Of a stretch of 64,000 nt of DNA, positions 1 through 19,163 are shown piece by piece. The notes under the pieces were generated by a model, which searched no databases, was not told the origin of the DNA, and saw only the letters and a program-made list of their open reading frames with translations. A program made the position numbers and the translations under genes. How positions within the stretch are numbered: position 1 is the first letter of the stretch; each line of letters opens with the position of its first letter. This DNA is from Cellulomonas sp. ES6 (GTDB taxonomy: Bacteria; Actinomycetota; Actinomycetes; Actinomycetales; Cellulomonadaceae), in assembly GCF_030053835.1 (NCBI RefSeq), contig NZ_CP125655.1:3286001-3350000 (forward strand), written 5' to 3'.

Positions 1-116
1 CGTATAACCCGCGCCCACCAGGCATCGTAGTACGCGATGCCCTGGGGGCCCGAGGCCGGGGACCGCGAACCGCCGGGCCCGTCGCAGGGAACTCGATCTG
101 CTGGGAAGGACCCCTC
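1..116 (+). promoter_or_regulatory. rpoB upstream leader
   Basis: The stretch before rpoB holds a near-consensus minus-10 hexamer TATAAC at 3-8; any minus-35 would lie outside the window. An imperfect hairpin follows: CCAGGCATCG at 18-27 pairs with 35-45 with one bulged base. It could be an rpoB promoter and leader, or the tail of a terminator for the preceding gene (rplL in related genomes). The ribosome binding site GGGAAGGA lies just before the TTG start of rpoB. Confidence 0.35.
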
Positions 117-7608
<7,492 letters not shown>

Positions 7609-7620
7609 CGTCACCGCGGT

Positions 7621-7662
7621 CCGAGGGGGTCCGTCGCGCGCACGCGCGGCGGGCCCCCTCGG
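7621..7662 (+). terminator. rpoC terminator hairpin
   Basis: An 18-bp GC-rich stem (7621-7638 with 7645-7662, two G-T wobbles) starting 12 bases after the rpoC stop. There is no U-run, as is usual for high-GC actinobacterial terminators. It separates the rpoBC unit from the str operon promoter. Confidence 0.8.
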
Positions 7663-7758
7663 CCGTCCCGGCCACGGGCCCGGCCGGCCCGGGGAACACC
7701 GGCCGGGGGAGCGGTGTTGGACCCGTCGTGACCCGCCTGGGGACCACCACCACCTGCT

Positions 7759-7787
7759 TTGACGGTGCGTGGACCGGCGAGTAACGT
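7759..7787 (+). promoter_or_regulatory. str operon (rpsL) promoter
   Basis: TTGACG at 7759-7764 and TAACGT at 7782-7787 are separated by exactly 17 bases, a good SigA-type promoter. It lies downstream of the rpoC terminator and about 262 bases before rpsL, so the str operon would have a leader of roughly 250 nucleotides. I see no other gene in 7609-8048. Confidence 0.7.
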
Positions 7788-8048
7788 TGGACACCGTGCC
7801 CGCGCCGTCGGGCTCTCGCGCGCGCTCGTCCGTGAGCGCAGGGTGGCCGCCCCCACCGCACCTCGTCCCCGGAGTCCCGGGACCGGCGTGCGGAGCAGGA
7901 CGGGGACGACACGCCCGGGCGCGGGGGTCGGTTCGGGACGCAAGACCAGCGGGGTAGTCGCGCGACGGGCGACGATCCGCACACGATGCCGGCCGTCCAG
8001 GGTGACGGGTGCCGGTCAGACCAGACCATCCGAACAGACGGAGACGTA

Positions 8049-8417
<369 letters not shown>

Positions 8418-8421
8418 ACCG

Positions 8422-8891
<470 letters not shown>

Positions 8892-8933
8892 CCCCAGCTG
8901 TAGCGCGGACCCCACTACCGAGGGGCTGAACCT

Positions 8934-11051
8934 GTGGCACTGGACGTGCTCACGGACCTGAACAAGGTCCGGAACATCGGCATCATGGCGCACATCGATG
9001 CCGGGAAGACCACGACGACCGAGCGGATCCTGTACTACACGGGCGTCAACTACAAGATCGGCGAGACCCACGACGGCGCGTCGACCACGGACTGGATGGA
9101 GCAGGAGCAGGAGCGTGGCATCACGATCACGTCCGCTGCTGTGACCGCCTTCTGGAACAAGGGCAAGCCGAACGAGACGCAGATCAACGTCATCGACACG
9201 CCCGGTCACGTCGACTTCACCGTCGAGGTGGAGCGCTCGCTGCGCGTGCTCGACGGCGCGGTCGCGGTGTTCGACGGCAAGGAGGGCGTGGAGCCCCAGT
9301 CGGAGACCGTGTGGCGCCAGGCCGACAAGTACGAGGTCCCCCGCATCTGCTTCGTCAACAAGATGGACAAGCTGGGCGCGGACTTCTACTTCACGGTCGA
9401 CACCATCGTGAACCGCCTCAAGGCCAAGCCGCTGGTCATCCAGCTGCCGATCGGCGCCGAGAACGACTTCGTCGGCGTCGTGGACCTGGTCGAGATGCGC
9501 GCGCTCGTGTGGCGCGGCGAGACCGAGATGGGCGCGAAGTACGAGATCGAGGGGATCCCCGCCGACCTCCAGGAGCGGGCCGAGCAGTTCCGCAGCGAGC
9601 TGCTCGAGGCCGTCGCCGAGACCGACGACGACCTGCTCGAGAAGTTCCTGGGCGGTGAGGAGCTGACGGTCGCCGAGATCAAGGCCGGCATCCGCAAGCT
9701 CACCATCGCCGGCGAGGCGTTCCCGGTCCTGTGCGGGTCGGCGTTCAAGAACAAGGGCGTCCAGCCCATGCTCGACGCCGTCGTCGACTACCTCCCGTCG
9801 CCCCTCGACGTCCCGGCCATCCAGGGCCACGACGTCAAGGACCCGGAGGTCGTCATCGAGCGGCACCCGGACGCCGACGAGCCGTTCTCGGCCCTGGCGT
9901 TCAAGATCGCCGCGCACCCGTTCTTCGGCAAGCTCACCTTCATCCGCGTGTACTCGGGGAAGGTCGTGCAGGGCGCCCAGGTCATGAACTCGACCAAGGG
10001 CAAGAAGGAGCGCATCGGGAAGATCTTCCAGATGCACGCCAACAAGGAGAACCCTGTCGACGAGGCCACGGCCGGCCACATCTACGCGTTCATCGGCCTC
10101 AAGGACGTCACCACCGGTGACACCCTGTCGGACATGAACTCGCAGGTCATCCTCGAGTCGATGACGTTCCCCGAGCCGGTCATCGACGTGGCCATCGAGC
10201 CCAAGACGAAGGCCGACCAGGAGAAGCTCTCCACGGCGATCCAGAAGCTCGCCGAGGAGGACCCGACCTTCCGCGTCCGCCTGGACGAGGAGACCGGCCA
10301 GACCGTCATCGGCGGCATGGGCGAGCTCCACCTCGACATCCTCGTCGACCGCATGCGGCGCGAGTTCAAGGTCGAGGCGAACGTCGGCAAGCCGCAGGTG
10401 GCGTACCGCGAGACGATCCGCCGCACGGTGGAGAAGATCGACTACACGCACAAGAAGCAGACGGGTGGCTCCGGCCAGTTCGCCAAGGTCCAGATGACCT
10501 TCGAGCCGCTGGTCTCCGAGGACGGCGCGACGTACGAGTTCGTCAACGCCGTCACCGGTGGTCGCGTCCCGCGCGAGTACATCCCGTCGGTCGACCAGGG
10601 CATCCAGAGCGCGATGCAGCTGGGCGTGCTGGCCGGCTTCCCGCTGGTCGGCATCAAGGCGACGCTCCTCGACGGGGCGGCGCACGACGTCGACTCGTCC
10701 GAGATGGCGTTCAAGATCGCGGGGTCGATGGTCCTCAAGGAGGCCGTCCGCAAGGCGGACCCGGTCCTCCTCGAGCCCGTCATGGCCGTCGAGGTGCGCA
10801 CGCCCGAGGACTACATGGGCGACGTCATCGGCGACATCAACTCGCGGCGCGGCATGATCCAGTCCATGGAGGACGCGACGGGCGTGAAGGTGATCCGCGC
10901 CCTGGTTCCTCTCTCCGAGATGTTCGGGTACGTCGGTGACCTGCGGTCGAAGACCCAGGGTCGTGCGGTGTACTCGATGCAGTTCGACAGCTACGCCGAG
11001 GTGCCTCGGAATGTTGCCGACGAGATCATCAAGAAGACCCGGGGCGAGTAG
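8934..11051 (+). CDS. fusA: Elongation factor G
   Basis: GTPase that drives ribosomal translocation and, with RRF, ribosome recycling; 705 residues, full length and unbroken. Motifs: P-loop AHIDAGKTT at about residues 19-27, switch DTPGHVDF, and NKMDK for guanine recognition; EF-G domains II-V follow, with the [10 protein letters not shown] segment in domain III. The GTG start at 8934 is preceded by GAGGGG. Third gene of the str operon; 119 bases separate it from tuf. Confidence 0.97.
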   Translation: MALDVLTDLNKVRNIGIMAHIDAGKTTTTERILYYTGVNYKIGETHDGASTTDWMEQEQERGITITSAAVTAFWNKGKPNETQINVIDTPGHVDFTVEVERSLRVLDGAVAVFDGKEGVEPQSETVWRQADKYEVPRICFVNKMDKLGADFYFTVDTIVNRLKAKPLVIQLPIGAENDFVGVVDLVEMRALVWRGETEMGAKYEIEGIPADLQERAEQFRSELLEAVAETDDDLLEKFLGGEELTVAEIKAGIRKLTIAGEAFPVLCGSAFKNKGVQPMLDAVVDYLPSPLDVPAIQGHDVKDPEVVIERHPDADEPFSALAFKIAAHPFFGKLTFIRVYSGKVVQGAQVMNSTKGKKERIGKIFQMHANKENPVDEATAGHIYAFIGLKDVTTGDTLSDMNSQVILESMTFPEPVIDVAIEPKTKADQEKLSTAIQKLAEEDPTFRVRLDEETGQTVIGGMGELHLDILVDRMRREFKVEANVGKPQVAYRETIRRTVEKIDYTHKKQTGGSGQFAKVQMTFEPLVSEDGATYEFVNAVTGGRVPREYIPSVDQGIQSAMQLGVLAGFPLVGIKATLLDGAAHDVDSSEMAFKIAGSMVLKEAVRKADPVLLEPVMAVEVRTPEDYMGDVIGDINSRRGMIQSMEDATGVKVIRALVPLSEMFGYVGDLRSKTQGRAVYSMQFDSYAEVPRNVADEIIKKTRGE

Positions 11052-11170
11052 TCCCACAGGTCGAACCGAGTACGACCAATCAACCCGACCCGTAGGACCG
11101 CACGTCCGCGAGGGTGACCAGCCCCCGCATCGTTCGGCAATCTCTACACCAGAGTCCTGAGGAGGACCCA

Positions 11171-12361
<1,191 letters not shown>

Positions 12362-12393
12362 TCTGACCCCCTCGCGGGACCAGCACCACTCGG

Positions 12394-12425
12394 GAGGGCC
12401 CGGGCGCTACGGCGCCCGGGCCCTC
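12394..12425 (+). terminator. tuf terminator with UACG tetraloop
   Basis: A perfect 14-bp stem (12394-12407 with 12412-12425) closed by TACG, which in RNA is a C(UACG)G loop of the very stable UNCG class. It lies 32 bases after the tuf stop and ends the str operon. Confidence 0.88.
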
Positions 12426-12483
12426 TCGCGTCCCCACCCCCGCGCCCGCCCCCACCCCCCACCCCCACCCTCGGACGCACCCT

Positions 12484-12580
12484 CCCCCTCCGTTCGGAGG
12501 CTCCCACCGCGTTCGGAGGGTGCCGCGCGTCGTCGTGGTGGTCCGCGGAGCCCTCCGAGGATCCGTAGAGAGCCTCCGAC
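12484..12580 (+). repeat. Left inverted repeat of DUF559 cassette
   Basis: About 90 bases that recur in opposite orientation at 13632-13725, one copy on each side of the DUF559 gene. Exactly matching blocks are 12508-12529 (22 bases, matching the reverse complement of 13682-13703) and 12533-12551 (19 bases, matching 13660-13678 reversed); the outer ends CGGAGGCTCC and AGCCTCCGAC also match. The inner 12552-12570 stretch differs between copies. Confidence 0.85.
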
Positions 12581-12665
12581 CCGGATCGGCGGTGTGCGTC
12601 GCAGGTGTGTGAGGTCGGTTGTGGACGACCGCCGTGCTTGGCTCCGGGGCTGCCAAGGTGGGGCG

Positions 12666-13621
12666 ATGGACCCTCGAACCGTGCAGGTGCTGAGCGGCCT
12701 CGCCGCCCGTGACCGCGTGATCACGACCCGGGACGCCGAGCGGGCCGGGGTGTCCGGCGACGAGCTGCGCGCGGCCTGCGCACGCGGTGACCTCGTGCGC
12801 GTGCGGGTCGACGCCTACACGACGGCAGACCGGTGGCAGGGGCTCGAGGACGCGGAACGGCACCGGCTGCGGGTGATCGCCGCAGCGCGCCGCCTGCACC
12901 GGCCGGTGTTCACCCACGACTCGGCCGCGGCGCTCTGGCGTCTCCCGCGCATCGGCCGGTGGCCGGAGTCGGTGCACGTCTCGCTGCCGCACGGCGTCGG
13001 CAACCGGTCGTCGGCCGGCGTCCGCCGCCACGCGACGCCCGGACCGGTCGGCCACGTCGCGACGGTCGAGGGCGTGCGTGTGACCGGGGTGGCGCGCACC
13101 GTCGTCGACGTCGCCCGCACCTGGGAACTCGCGGCCGCTGTGGCCGCGGCGGACCACGCCCTGCACCGCCGGTGGACGACACCGGCACGACTCGCGACCG
13201 AGCTCGAGGCGGCGGGCACCGGGCGGGGCGTGCGCCGGGCCCGTCGCGTCGTCGAGGCGGCCTCTGGGCTCTCCGAGTCCGTCGGGGAGTCGCTGAGCCG
13301 CGCGCGGATGATCGAGCTCGGGCTGCCGCTGCCGGAGCTGCAGCACGTGGTGGAGGACGACGCCGGCGTCGTGGGCCGGGTCGACTTCTGGTGGCCGGAG
13401 CTCGGGCTCGTGGGGGAGTTCGACGGGCGCGCCTGAAGTACCGCGCCGGCGGTGTGCCGGACGGGCGGCAGCCCGAGGACAGGGTCTGGGCGGAGAAGCG
13501 CCGCGAGGACCGCCTGCGCGCACTGGGCCTGCAGGTCGTGCGTTGGACCTGGGACACGGCCCTGTCCCCGGACGCCCTCGGCGCCGTCCTCGCGGCGTCC
13601 GGTGTGCACCCCCGCGCCTGA
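12666..13621 (+). CDS. AbiEi-like N-terminal / DUF559 nuclease-like protein (one frame break)
   Basis: About 318 residues after repair. The N-terminal part (RVITTRDAERAGVSGDELR then a basic LVRVRVDAYT segment) resembles the winged-helix domain annotated as type IV toxin-antitoxin AbiEi antitoxin. The C-terminal part resembles DUF559, a Vsr-like endonuclease fold: RVDFWWPELGLVGEFDGR, then KRREDRLRALGLQVVRWTW. The frame ends at 13436 just after EFDGRA and resumes as LKYRAGG in another frame; one C added near 13432 repairs it. ATG at 12666. It stands alone between tuf and rpsJ and is bounded by long inverted repeats. In this family such genes are often multi-copy in actinobacteria and their function is unproven; antitoxin or nuclease action here is inference. 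Confidence 0.75.
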
Positions 13622-13631
13622 CCGCAGCGCC

Positions 13632-13725
13632 GTCGGAGGCTCCGACGTGACATCGTGGTGCTCCGCGGACCACCACGATGTCGCGCGGCACCCTCCGAAC
13701 GCGTTCGGAGCCTCCGAGGGGGACC
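13632..13725 (+). repeat. Right inverted repeat of DUF559 cassette
   Basis: Inverted copy of 12484-12580, beginning 11 bases after the DUF559 stop. It has more internal symmetry than the left copy: a 12-bp perfect hairpin (13649-13660 with 13671-13682, 10-base loop), an 18-bp perfect palindrome at 13693-13710, and an almost perfect 15-base palindrome at 13632-13646. It could also end transcription of the DUF559 gene. Confidence 0.85.
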
Positions 13726-13795
13726 GAGGAGGACAGGGGGCGGGCGGGGGTGGTGGGGTGTGCCGCGTGATCGTGCGGGTGTGACGGAGGTCCGG

Positions 13796-14084
13796 TTGGA
13801 CCTTTCGGGTCCTGGCTGGCACACTAGACAAGTTGCCCGACGACGGGGGTGCCTGCGCGCGTGCGTGCGGAGCGCCCCGGACGAGCGGGCAGGGACGCGT
13901 TGAGAGTCCGAAGGAAGCCCGGGGTCACCCGGCGCGGGACTCCATCACACCAACGACCTCGTCCCCGCCGGCGTGCGCCCCGCGTGCCGGATGGGACCGG
14001 CGCAGAGGTACGTCGCGGAAAGCGACACGCCCGAGTGCGGGGTCGGACACCAGGCAGTTCGAAGAGAGAGAAGTAGACGACGCC
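13796..14084 (+). promoter_or_regulatory. S10 operon promoter region and leader
   Basis: Intergenic region before rpsJ. TTGGAC at 13796-13801 and either CACACT at 13820-13825 (18-base spacer) or TAGACA at 13825-13830 (23-base spacer, too long) are the promoter-like elements; the pairing is weak. If transcription starts near 13835, the operon has a leader of about 250 nucleotides. GAAGAGAGAGAAG at 14060-14072 precedes the rpsJ ATG. I found no coding sequence here. Confidence 0.4.
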
Positions 14085-14393
14085 ATGGCGGGACAGAAGA
14101 TCCGCATCCGGCTCAAGTCCTACGACCACGAGGTCATCGACAGCTCGGCGCGCAAGATCGTCGACACGGTGACCCGCGCTGGTGCGACGGTCGTGGGTCC
14201 GGTGCCGCTGCCGACGGAGAAGAACGTCTTCTGCGTCATCCGGTCGCCTCACAAGTACAAGGACAGCCGCGAGCACTTCGAGATGCGCACGCACAAGCGG
14301 CTCATCGACATCATCGACCCCACGCCGAAGGCCGTCGACTCGCTCATGCGACTCGACCTGCCCGCGGACGTGAACATCGAGATCAAGCTCTGA
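14085..14393 (+). CDS. rpsJ: 30S ribosomal protein S10
   Basis: S10 of the 30S head, also the NusE partner of NusB in antitermination; 102 residues, the family length. [14 protein letters not shown] at the N-terminus and the [15 protein letters not shown] loop are diagnostic. ATG at 14085 gives [12 protein letters not shown] as in relatives; an in-frame upstream extension is ignored. First gene of the S10 operon, 22 bases ahead of rplC. Confidence 0.97.
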   Translation: MAGQKIRIRLKSYDHEVIDSSARKIVDTVTRAGATVVGPVPLPTEKNVFCVIRSPHKYKDSREHFEMRTHKRLIDIIDPTPKAVDSLMRLDLPADVNIEIKL

Positions 14394-14415
14394 CGCTGGG
14401 AAGGAACTGATCTTC

Positions 14416-15073
14416 ATGGTTACCCAGCAGAACGCGCGCCCCGTCACGGCGGTGCTCGGCACGAAGCTCGGAATGACGCAGGTCTGGGACGCCGATGGCC
14501 GTCTCGTCCCCGTCACCGTGGTCGAGGTCGGCACGAACGTCGTCACCCAGGTGCGCTCCGCTGAGGCCGACGGCTACGCCGCGGTGCAGCTGGCCTACGG
14601 CCAGGTGGACCCGCGCAAGGTCACGAAGCCGCTGAAGGGCCACTTCGAGAAGGCGGGGTCACCCCCGTCGGCACGTGGCCGAGATCCGCACGTCGGACGC
14701 CTCCGAGTTCACGCTCGGTCAGGAGATCACCGCGGCGGCCTTCGAGGCCGGCGCGCTCGTCGACGTGATCGGCACCACCAAGGGCAAGGGCACCGCCGGT
14801 GTCATGAAGCGGCACGGGTTCGCCGGTGTCTCCGCCTCGCACGGTTCGCACCGCAACCACCGCAAGCCGGGCTCGATCGGCGGGGCCTCGACCCCGTCGC
14901 GCGTGTTCAAGGGCCTGCGGATGGCCGGCCGGATGGGCAACGCCCGCCAGACCACCCAGAACCTGACCGTCCACGCGGTCGACGCCGAGAAGGGTCTGCT
15001 GCTGCTCAAGGGCGCGGTTCCGGGCCCGAAGCGCGGTGTCGTCGTCGTGCGTACCGCCGTGAAGGGGGCATGA
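14416..15073 (+). CDS. rplC: 50S ribosomal protein L3 (two frame breaks)
   Basis: L3, an early-assembly 23S rRNA-binding protein near the peptidyl transferase centre; about 219 residues after repair. Starts with [20 protein letters not shown] and continues to HFEKAG; similarity resumes as [16 protein letters not shown] in another frame. Between them (about 14655-14670) one G in a G-run and one C in a C-run appear missing; adding both gives [17 protein letters not shown]. The [16 protein letters not shown] loop, which reaches the catalytic centre, is intact. The stop overlaps the rplD start (ATGA). Confidence 0.95.
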
Positions 15074-15773
15074 GCCTCATGTCCGAGACGCTGACCGTCG
15101 ACGTGCTCGACGCCCAGGGCAAGAAGGCCGGCACGGCCGACCTGCCCGGTGAGGTGTTCGACGCGCAGACGAACATCCCGCTGATCCACCAGGTCGTCGT
15201 CGCCCAGCTCGCCGCCGCGCGGCAGGGGGCACGCACGACACGAAGACCCGTGGTGAGGTCTCCGGTGGCGGCAAGAAGCCGTACAAGCAGAAGGGCACCG
15301 GCCGCGCCCGTCAGGGTTCGACCCGTGCGCCGCAGTTCGCCGGCGGTGGCACCGTCCACGGCCCGACCCCGCGCGACTACTCCCAGCGGACCCCGAAGAA
15401 GATGAAGGCCGCGGCGCTCCGCGGTGCTCTCTCGGACCGTGCCCGCGCCGGCCGCGTCCACGTCGTCACCGGCTTCGGTGTCGACCAGGCGCCGTCGACC
15501 AAGGCCGCGCTGCAGGTCCTGGACACGCTGTCCGGCCGCAAGCACGTCCTCGTGGTCGTGGAGCGCGCGGACGAGCTGGCCTGGAAGTCGCTGCGCAACG
15601 TCGAGCGGGTCCACCTGCTCGTCGCCGACCAGCTCAACACCTACGACGTGCTCGTCTCCGACGACGTCGTGTTCACCCAGGGCGCGCTCGACACGTTCCT
15701 CGCCGGTCCCGTCAAGGGCCGCGGCGCGACCGCCGTCGCGACGTCGTCCGAGGCCGAGGAGGACGCCAAGTGA
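15070..15773 (+). CDS. rplD: 50S ribosomal protein L4 (one frame break)
   Basis: L4, which lines the peptide exit tunnel; in Escherichia coli it also represses the S10 operon. About 233 residues. In frame to QLAAARQG, then from about 15230 the sequence continues in another frame as [20 protein letters not shown]. The G-run at 15225-15229 appears to have two extra G (or lacks one base). The long tunnel loop ([16 protein letters not shown]) is present. ATG at 15070 overlaps the rplC stop; the stop at 15771-15773 overlaps the rplW GTG. Confidence 0.94.
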
Positions 15774-16071
15774 CCACCGTCGCCAAGGACCCCGCGACAT
15801 CCTGATCGCGCCGGTCGTCTCCGAGAAGAGCTACGGGCTGCTCGACGAGGGCAAGTACACCTTCATCGTCGACCCGCGTGCCAACAAGACCGAGATCAAG
15901 ATCGCCGTCGAGCAGGTCTTCTCGGTCAAGGTCGAGTCCGTGAACACGATCAACCGCAAGGGCAAGTCGCGGCGGACCAAGTTCGGGATGGGCAAGCGCA
16001 AGGACACGAAGCGCGCGATCGTCACCCTCCGCGAGGGCACGATCGACATCTTCGGCGGACCGGTCGGCTGA
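15770..16071 (+). CDS. rplW: 50S ribosomal protein L23 (one frame break)
   Basis: L23 at the exit of the peptide tunnel, docking site for trigger factor and SRP; about 100 residues. The start GTG at 15770 overlaps the rplD stop. After MTTVAKDP the frame would stop within four codons; one C added to the C-run at about 15790-15793 gives [25 protein letters not shown], the normal sequence. This is the fourth consecutive gene pattern with a small C/G-run error in the region. Confidence 0.93.
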
Positions 16072-16104
16072 CCGGGCCTGAGAGCAGATTGAGGACAGAT
16101 CCCC

Positions 16105-16941
16105 ATGGGAATCCGTAAGTACAAGCCGACGACGCCGGGCCGCCGCGGCGCGAGCGTCGCCGACTTCGTCGAGATCACGCGCTCGGAGCCGGAGAAGTCG
16201 CTGGTCCGTCCGCTGCACAAGACCGGTGGTCGCAACTCGACCGGCCGCGTCACGATGCGGCACCAGGGCGGCGGGCACAAGCGCGCCTACCGCGTGATCG
16301 ACTTCCGTCGTCACGACAAGGACGGCGTGCCGGCCAAGGTCGCGCACATCGAGTACGACCCGAACCGCACGGCGCGCATCGCGCTGCTGCACTACGCGGA
16401 CGGCGAGAAGCGCTACATCATCGCGCCGAACAAGCTGCGTCAGGGCGACGTCGTCGAGAACGGCGCCGGTGCCGACATCAAGCCGGGCAACAACCTGCCG
16501 CTGCGCAACATCCCGACCGGTACGGTCATCCACGCCATCGAGCTGAAGCCCGGTGGCGGCGCGAAGATCGCCCGCTCGGCCGGTGCGTCCGTGCAGCTCG
16601 TCGCGAAGGACGGCCCGTACGCCCAGCTGCGCATGCCGTCCGGCGAGATCCGGAACGTCGACCTGCGCTGCCGCGCGACGATCGGCGAGGTCGGCAACGC
16701 CGAGCAGTCGAACATCAACTGGGGCAAGGCCGGCCGCATGCGCTGGAAGGGCAAGCGCCCCTCGGTCCGCGGTGTCGCGATGAACCCGATCGACCACCCG
16801 CACGGTGGTGGTGAGGGCAAGACGTCCGGTGGTCGTCACCCGGTGAGCCCCTGGGGCCAGCCGGAGGGCCGCACGCGCCGTCCGAACAAGCCGAGCGACA
16901 AGCTCATCGTCCGTCGCCGCCGCACCGGCAAGAAGCGCTGA
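16105..16941 (+). CDS. rplB: 50S ribosomal protein L2
   Basis: L2, a large rRNA-binding protein needed for subunit association and peptidyl transfer; 278 residues, full length. [21 protein letters not shown] is the actinobacterial N-terminus; the conserved [18 protein letters not shown] segment containing the essential His is present near residue 230. Unbroken. 15 bases separate it from rpsS. Confidence 0.97.
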   Translation: MGIRKYKPTTPGRRGASVADFVEITRSEPEKSLVRPLHKTGGRNSTGRVTMRHQGGGHKRAYRVIDFRRHDKDGVPAKVAHIEYDPNRTARIALLHYADGEKRYIIAPNKLRQGDVVENGAGADIKPGNNLPLRNIPTGTVIHAIELKPGGGAKIARSAGASVQLVAKDGPYAQLRMPSGEIRNVDLRCRATIGEVGNAEQSNINWGKAGRMRWKGKRPSVRGVAMNPIDHPHGGGEGKTSGGRHPVSPWGQPEGRTRRPNKPSDKLIVRRRRTGKKR

Positions 16942-16956
16942 TAGGGAGCCGGGAGA

Positions 16957-17238
16957 ATGCCTCGCAGCCTGAAGAAGGGGCCCTTCGTCGACGGGCACCT
17001 GCAGAAGAAGGTCGACGCGCAGAACGCGGCCGGCACCAAGAACGTCATCAAGACCTGGTCGCGGCGCTCGATGATCACGCCCGACTTCCTGGGTCACACG
17101 TTCGCGGTGCACGACGGCCGCAAGCACACGCCGGTGTTCGTGACGGAGTCGATGGTCGGGCACAAGCTCGGCGAGTTCGCCCCGACGCGGACGTTCCGCG
17201 GCCACGAGAAGGACGACCGGAAGGGCCGTCGCCGCTGA
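16957..17238 (+). CDS. rpsS: 30S ribosomal protein S19
   Basis: S19 of the 30S head, contacting 16S rRNA helices and the intersubunit bridge; 93 residues, family length. [19 protein letters not shown] and [22 protein letters not shown] are diagnostic. GGGAG lies ahead of the ATG. A 56-base gap without features follows before rplV. Confidence 0.97.
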   Translation: MPRSLKKGPFVDGHLQKKVDAQNAAGTKNVIKTWSRRSMITPDFLGHTFAVHDGRKHTPVFVTESMVGHKLGEFAPTRTFRGHEKDDRKGRRR

Positions 17239-17294
17239 CCCGCGGGTCGGCGCAGCGACTGCCCTGACGGCAGAGACAAGAAGGCAGGACAGCA

Positions 17295-17660
17295 ATGGAA
17301 GCCAAGGCGAAGGCGCGGTTCGTCCGCGTCACGCCCCAGAAGGCCCGGCGCGTCGTGGACCTCATCCGTGGCAAGCAGGCCGGCGAGGCCGTGTCGACGC
17401 TGAAGTTCGCGCCGCAGGCCGCGGGTGAGACGGTCCTCAAGGTCGTCGAGTCCGCGATCGCGAACGCCCGCGAGGGCGCCAAGCGTGCCGGTGAGCGCTT
17501 CGACGAGACCAACCTGTACGTCGCCGAGGCGTACGTCGACGAGGGTCCGACCCTCAAGCGGTTCCGCCCCCGGGCGCAGGGCCGCGCGAGCCAGATCCTC
17601 AAGCGCACGAGCCACATCACGGTGGTCGTCGCCGAGCGTGAGACGAAGGGAAGGGCCTGA
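17295..17660 (+). CDS. rplV: 50S ribosomal protein L22
   Basis: L22, whose beta-hairpin lines the constriction of the exit tunnel and contacts macrolides; 121 residues. [23 protein letters not shown] and the [25 protein letters not shown] hairpin region (split here for length) identify it. No deletion in the loop associated with macrolide resistance is apparent. The rpsC start lies one base after its stop. Confidence 0.96.
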   Translation: MEAKAKARFVRVTPQKARRVVDLIRGKQAGEAVSTLKFAPQAAGETVLKVVESAIANAREGAKRAGERFDETNLYVAEAYVDEGPTLKRFRPRAQGRASQILKRTSHITVVVAERETKGRA

Positions 17661-17661
17661 C

Positions 17662-18495
17662 GTGGGACAGAAGGTCAACCCGCTCGGGTACCGCCTGGGC
17701 ATCACCACCGACCACCGGTCGCGCTGGTTCGCCGACTCGACCAAGCCGGGTCAGCGCTACCGCGACTACGTCCGCGAGGACGTGCAGATCCGCAAGCTGA
17801 TGGGCACCGGCCTGGAGCGGGCGGGCATCGCCAAGGTGGAGATCGAGCGCACGCGTGACCGCGTCCGCGTCGACATCCACACGGCGCGCCCGGGCATCGT
17901 CATCGGCCGCCGCGGCGCCGAGGCGGACCGCATCCGCGGCGAGCTCGAGAAGCTCACCGGCAAGCAGGTCCAGCTGAACATCCTCGAGGTCAAGAACGCC
18001 GAGATCGAGGCCCAGCTGGTCGCGCAGGGCATCGCGGAGCAGCTCGCCTCGCGTGTGTCGTTCCGTCGTGCGATGCGCAAGGGCATGCAGTCCGCGCAGC
18101 GCGCCGGCGCCAAGGGCATCCGCGTGCAGGTCTCCGGTCGCCTCGGCGGCGCGGAGATGAGCCGCACGGAGTTCTACCGCGAGGGCCGGGTGCCGCTGCA
18201 CACGCTCCGCGCGAACATCGACTACGGCTTCTTCGAGGCCCGCACGACCTTCGGCCGCATCGGCGTGAAGGTCTGGGTCTACAAGGGCGACATGACCGAG
18301 CGTGACTTCGCGCGCGAGCAGGCCACGCAGGCCCCGCGTCAGTCCCGCGGCCCCCGTGGGGACCGTGGCGACCGCGGTGACCGTGGCCCGCGCGGCGGTG
18401 GCCGTCGCCCGGAGCGCACCGAGGCCCCCGCGGCCGAGGCCGCCCCGGCCGCCGCTGCTGCCGAGTCGGCTCCTGAGACCGGAACGGAGGCCTGA
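17662..18495 (+). CDS. rpsC: 30S ribosomal protein S3 with RG/Ala-rich tail
   Basis: S3 at the mRNA entry channel, with an N-terminal KH domain; 277 residues. GTG at 17662 gives [18 protein letters not shown]. The core ends near residue 215 ([18 protein letters not shown]). After it comes a tail of about 60 residues: an Arg-Gly-Asp-rich part (repeats of RGDRGD) followed by an Ala/Glu/Pro stretch. Actinobacterial S3 proteins often have some extension; this one is disordered in composition. Confidence 0.96.
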   Translation: MGQKVNPLGYRLGITTDHRSRWFADSTKPGQRYRDYVREDVQIRKLMGTGLERAGIAKVEIERTRDRVRVDIHTARPGIVIGRRGAEADRIRGELEKLTGKQVQLNILEVKNAEIEAQLVAQGIAEQLASRVSFRRAMRKGMQSAQRAGAKGIRVQVSGRLGGAEMSRTEFYREGRVPLHTLRANIDYGFFEARTTFGRIGVKVWVYKGDMTERDFAREQATQAPRQSRGPRGDRGDRGDRGPRGGGRRPERTEAPAAEAAPAAAAAESAPETGTEA

Positions 18496-18498
18496 GCC

Positions 18499-18915
18499 GT
18501 GCTGATCCCGCGCCGGCTGAAGCACCGCAAGCAGCACCACCCCGGGCGCTCCGGCGCCGCGACGGGTGGCACCTCGATCGCGTTCGGCGAGTACGGCATC
18601 CAGGCCCTGGAGCCCGCCTACGTGACGAACCGGCAGATCGAGGCTGCTCGTATCGCCATGACCCGCCACATCAAGCGTGGCGGCAAGGTCTGGATCAACA
18701 TCTACCCGGACCGGCCGCTCACCAAGAAGCCCGCCGAGACCCGCATGGGTTCCGGCAAGGGCTCGCCCGAGTGGTGGATCGCCAACGTCAAGCCCGGCCG
18801 AGTGATGTTCGAGCTCGCCGGCGTCCCGGAGCCGCTGGCTCGCGAGGCCATGCGCCGCGCGCAGCACAAGCTCCCGATGAAGACCCGTTTCGTGGTTCGC
18901 GAGGGTGGTAACTGA
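18499..18915 (+). CDS. rplP: 50S ribosomal protein L16
   Basis: L16, which organises the A-site tRNA region of the 50S subunit; 138 residues. [18 protein letters not shown] at the start and [19 protein letters not shown] are diagnostic; the latter contains the Arg that is hydroxylated in some bacteria. GTG start 3 bases after the rpsC stop. Confidence 0.97.
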   Translation: MLIPRRLKHRKQHHPGRSGAATGGTSIAFGEYGIQALEPAYVTNRQIEAARIAMTRHIKRGGKVWINIYPDRPLTKKPAETRMGSGKGSPEWWIANVKPGRVMFELAGVPEPLAREAMRRAQHKLPMKTRFVVREGGN

Positions 18916-18916
18916 G

Positions 18917-19156
18917 ATGGCTATCGGCACCAAGGACCTGGCTCCCACCGAGCTGGACGCCTTCGACGACGAGCGTCTCGTGGCCGAGCTGAAGAAGGCC
19001 AAGGAGGAGCTGTTCAACCTGCGCTTCCAGTCGGCCACCGGTCAGCTCGAGAGCCACGGCCGCCTCAAGGCCGTGCGTCGTGACATCGCCCGGATCTACA
19101 CGATCCTGCGCGAGCGCGAGCTCGGCATCCGGACCGCCCCGAGTGCGAGCGAGTGA
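18917..19156 (+). CDS. rpmC: 50S ribosomal protein L29
   Basis: Small alpha-helical L29 at the tunnel exit; 79 residues. [25 protein letters not shown] is the signature helix pair. ATG at 18917 is preferred to the in-frame GTG at 18905, which would overlap rplP, since [14 protein letters not shown] matches relatives. 7 bases from the rpsQ start. Confidence 0.95.
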   Translation: MAIGTKDLAPTELDAFDDERLVAELKKAKEELFNLRFQSATGQLESHGRLKAVRRDIARIYTILRERELGIRTAPSASE

Positions 19157-19163
19157 GGACTCG

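Noticed and set aside
11052..11170. tuf-specific promoter in the fusA-tuf gap
   Set aside because: TAGGAC near 11093 has no matching minus-35 at a suitable distance; not strong enough to annotate.
12484..13725. Classical insertion sequence
   Set aside because: No DDE, HUH or serine/tyrosine recombinase in the unit and no clear target-site duplication at its ends; called a cassette with inverted repeats only.
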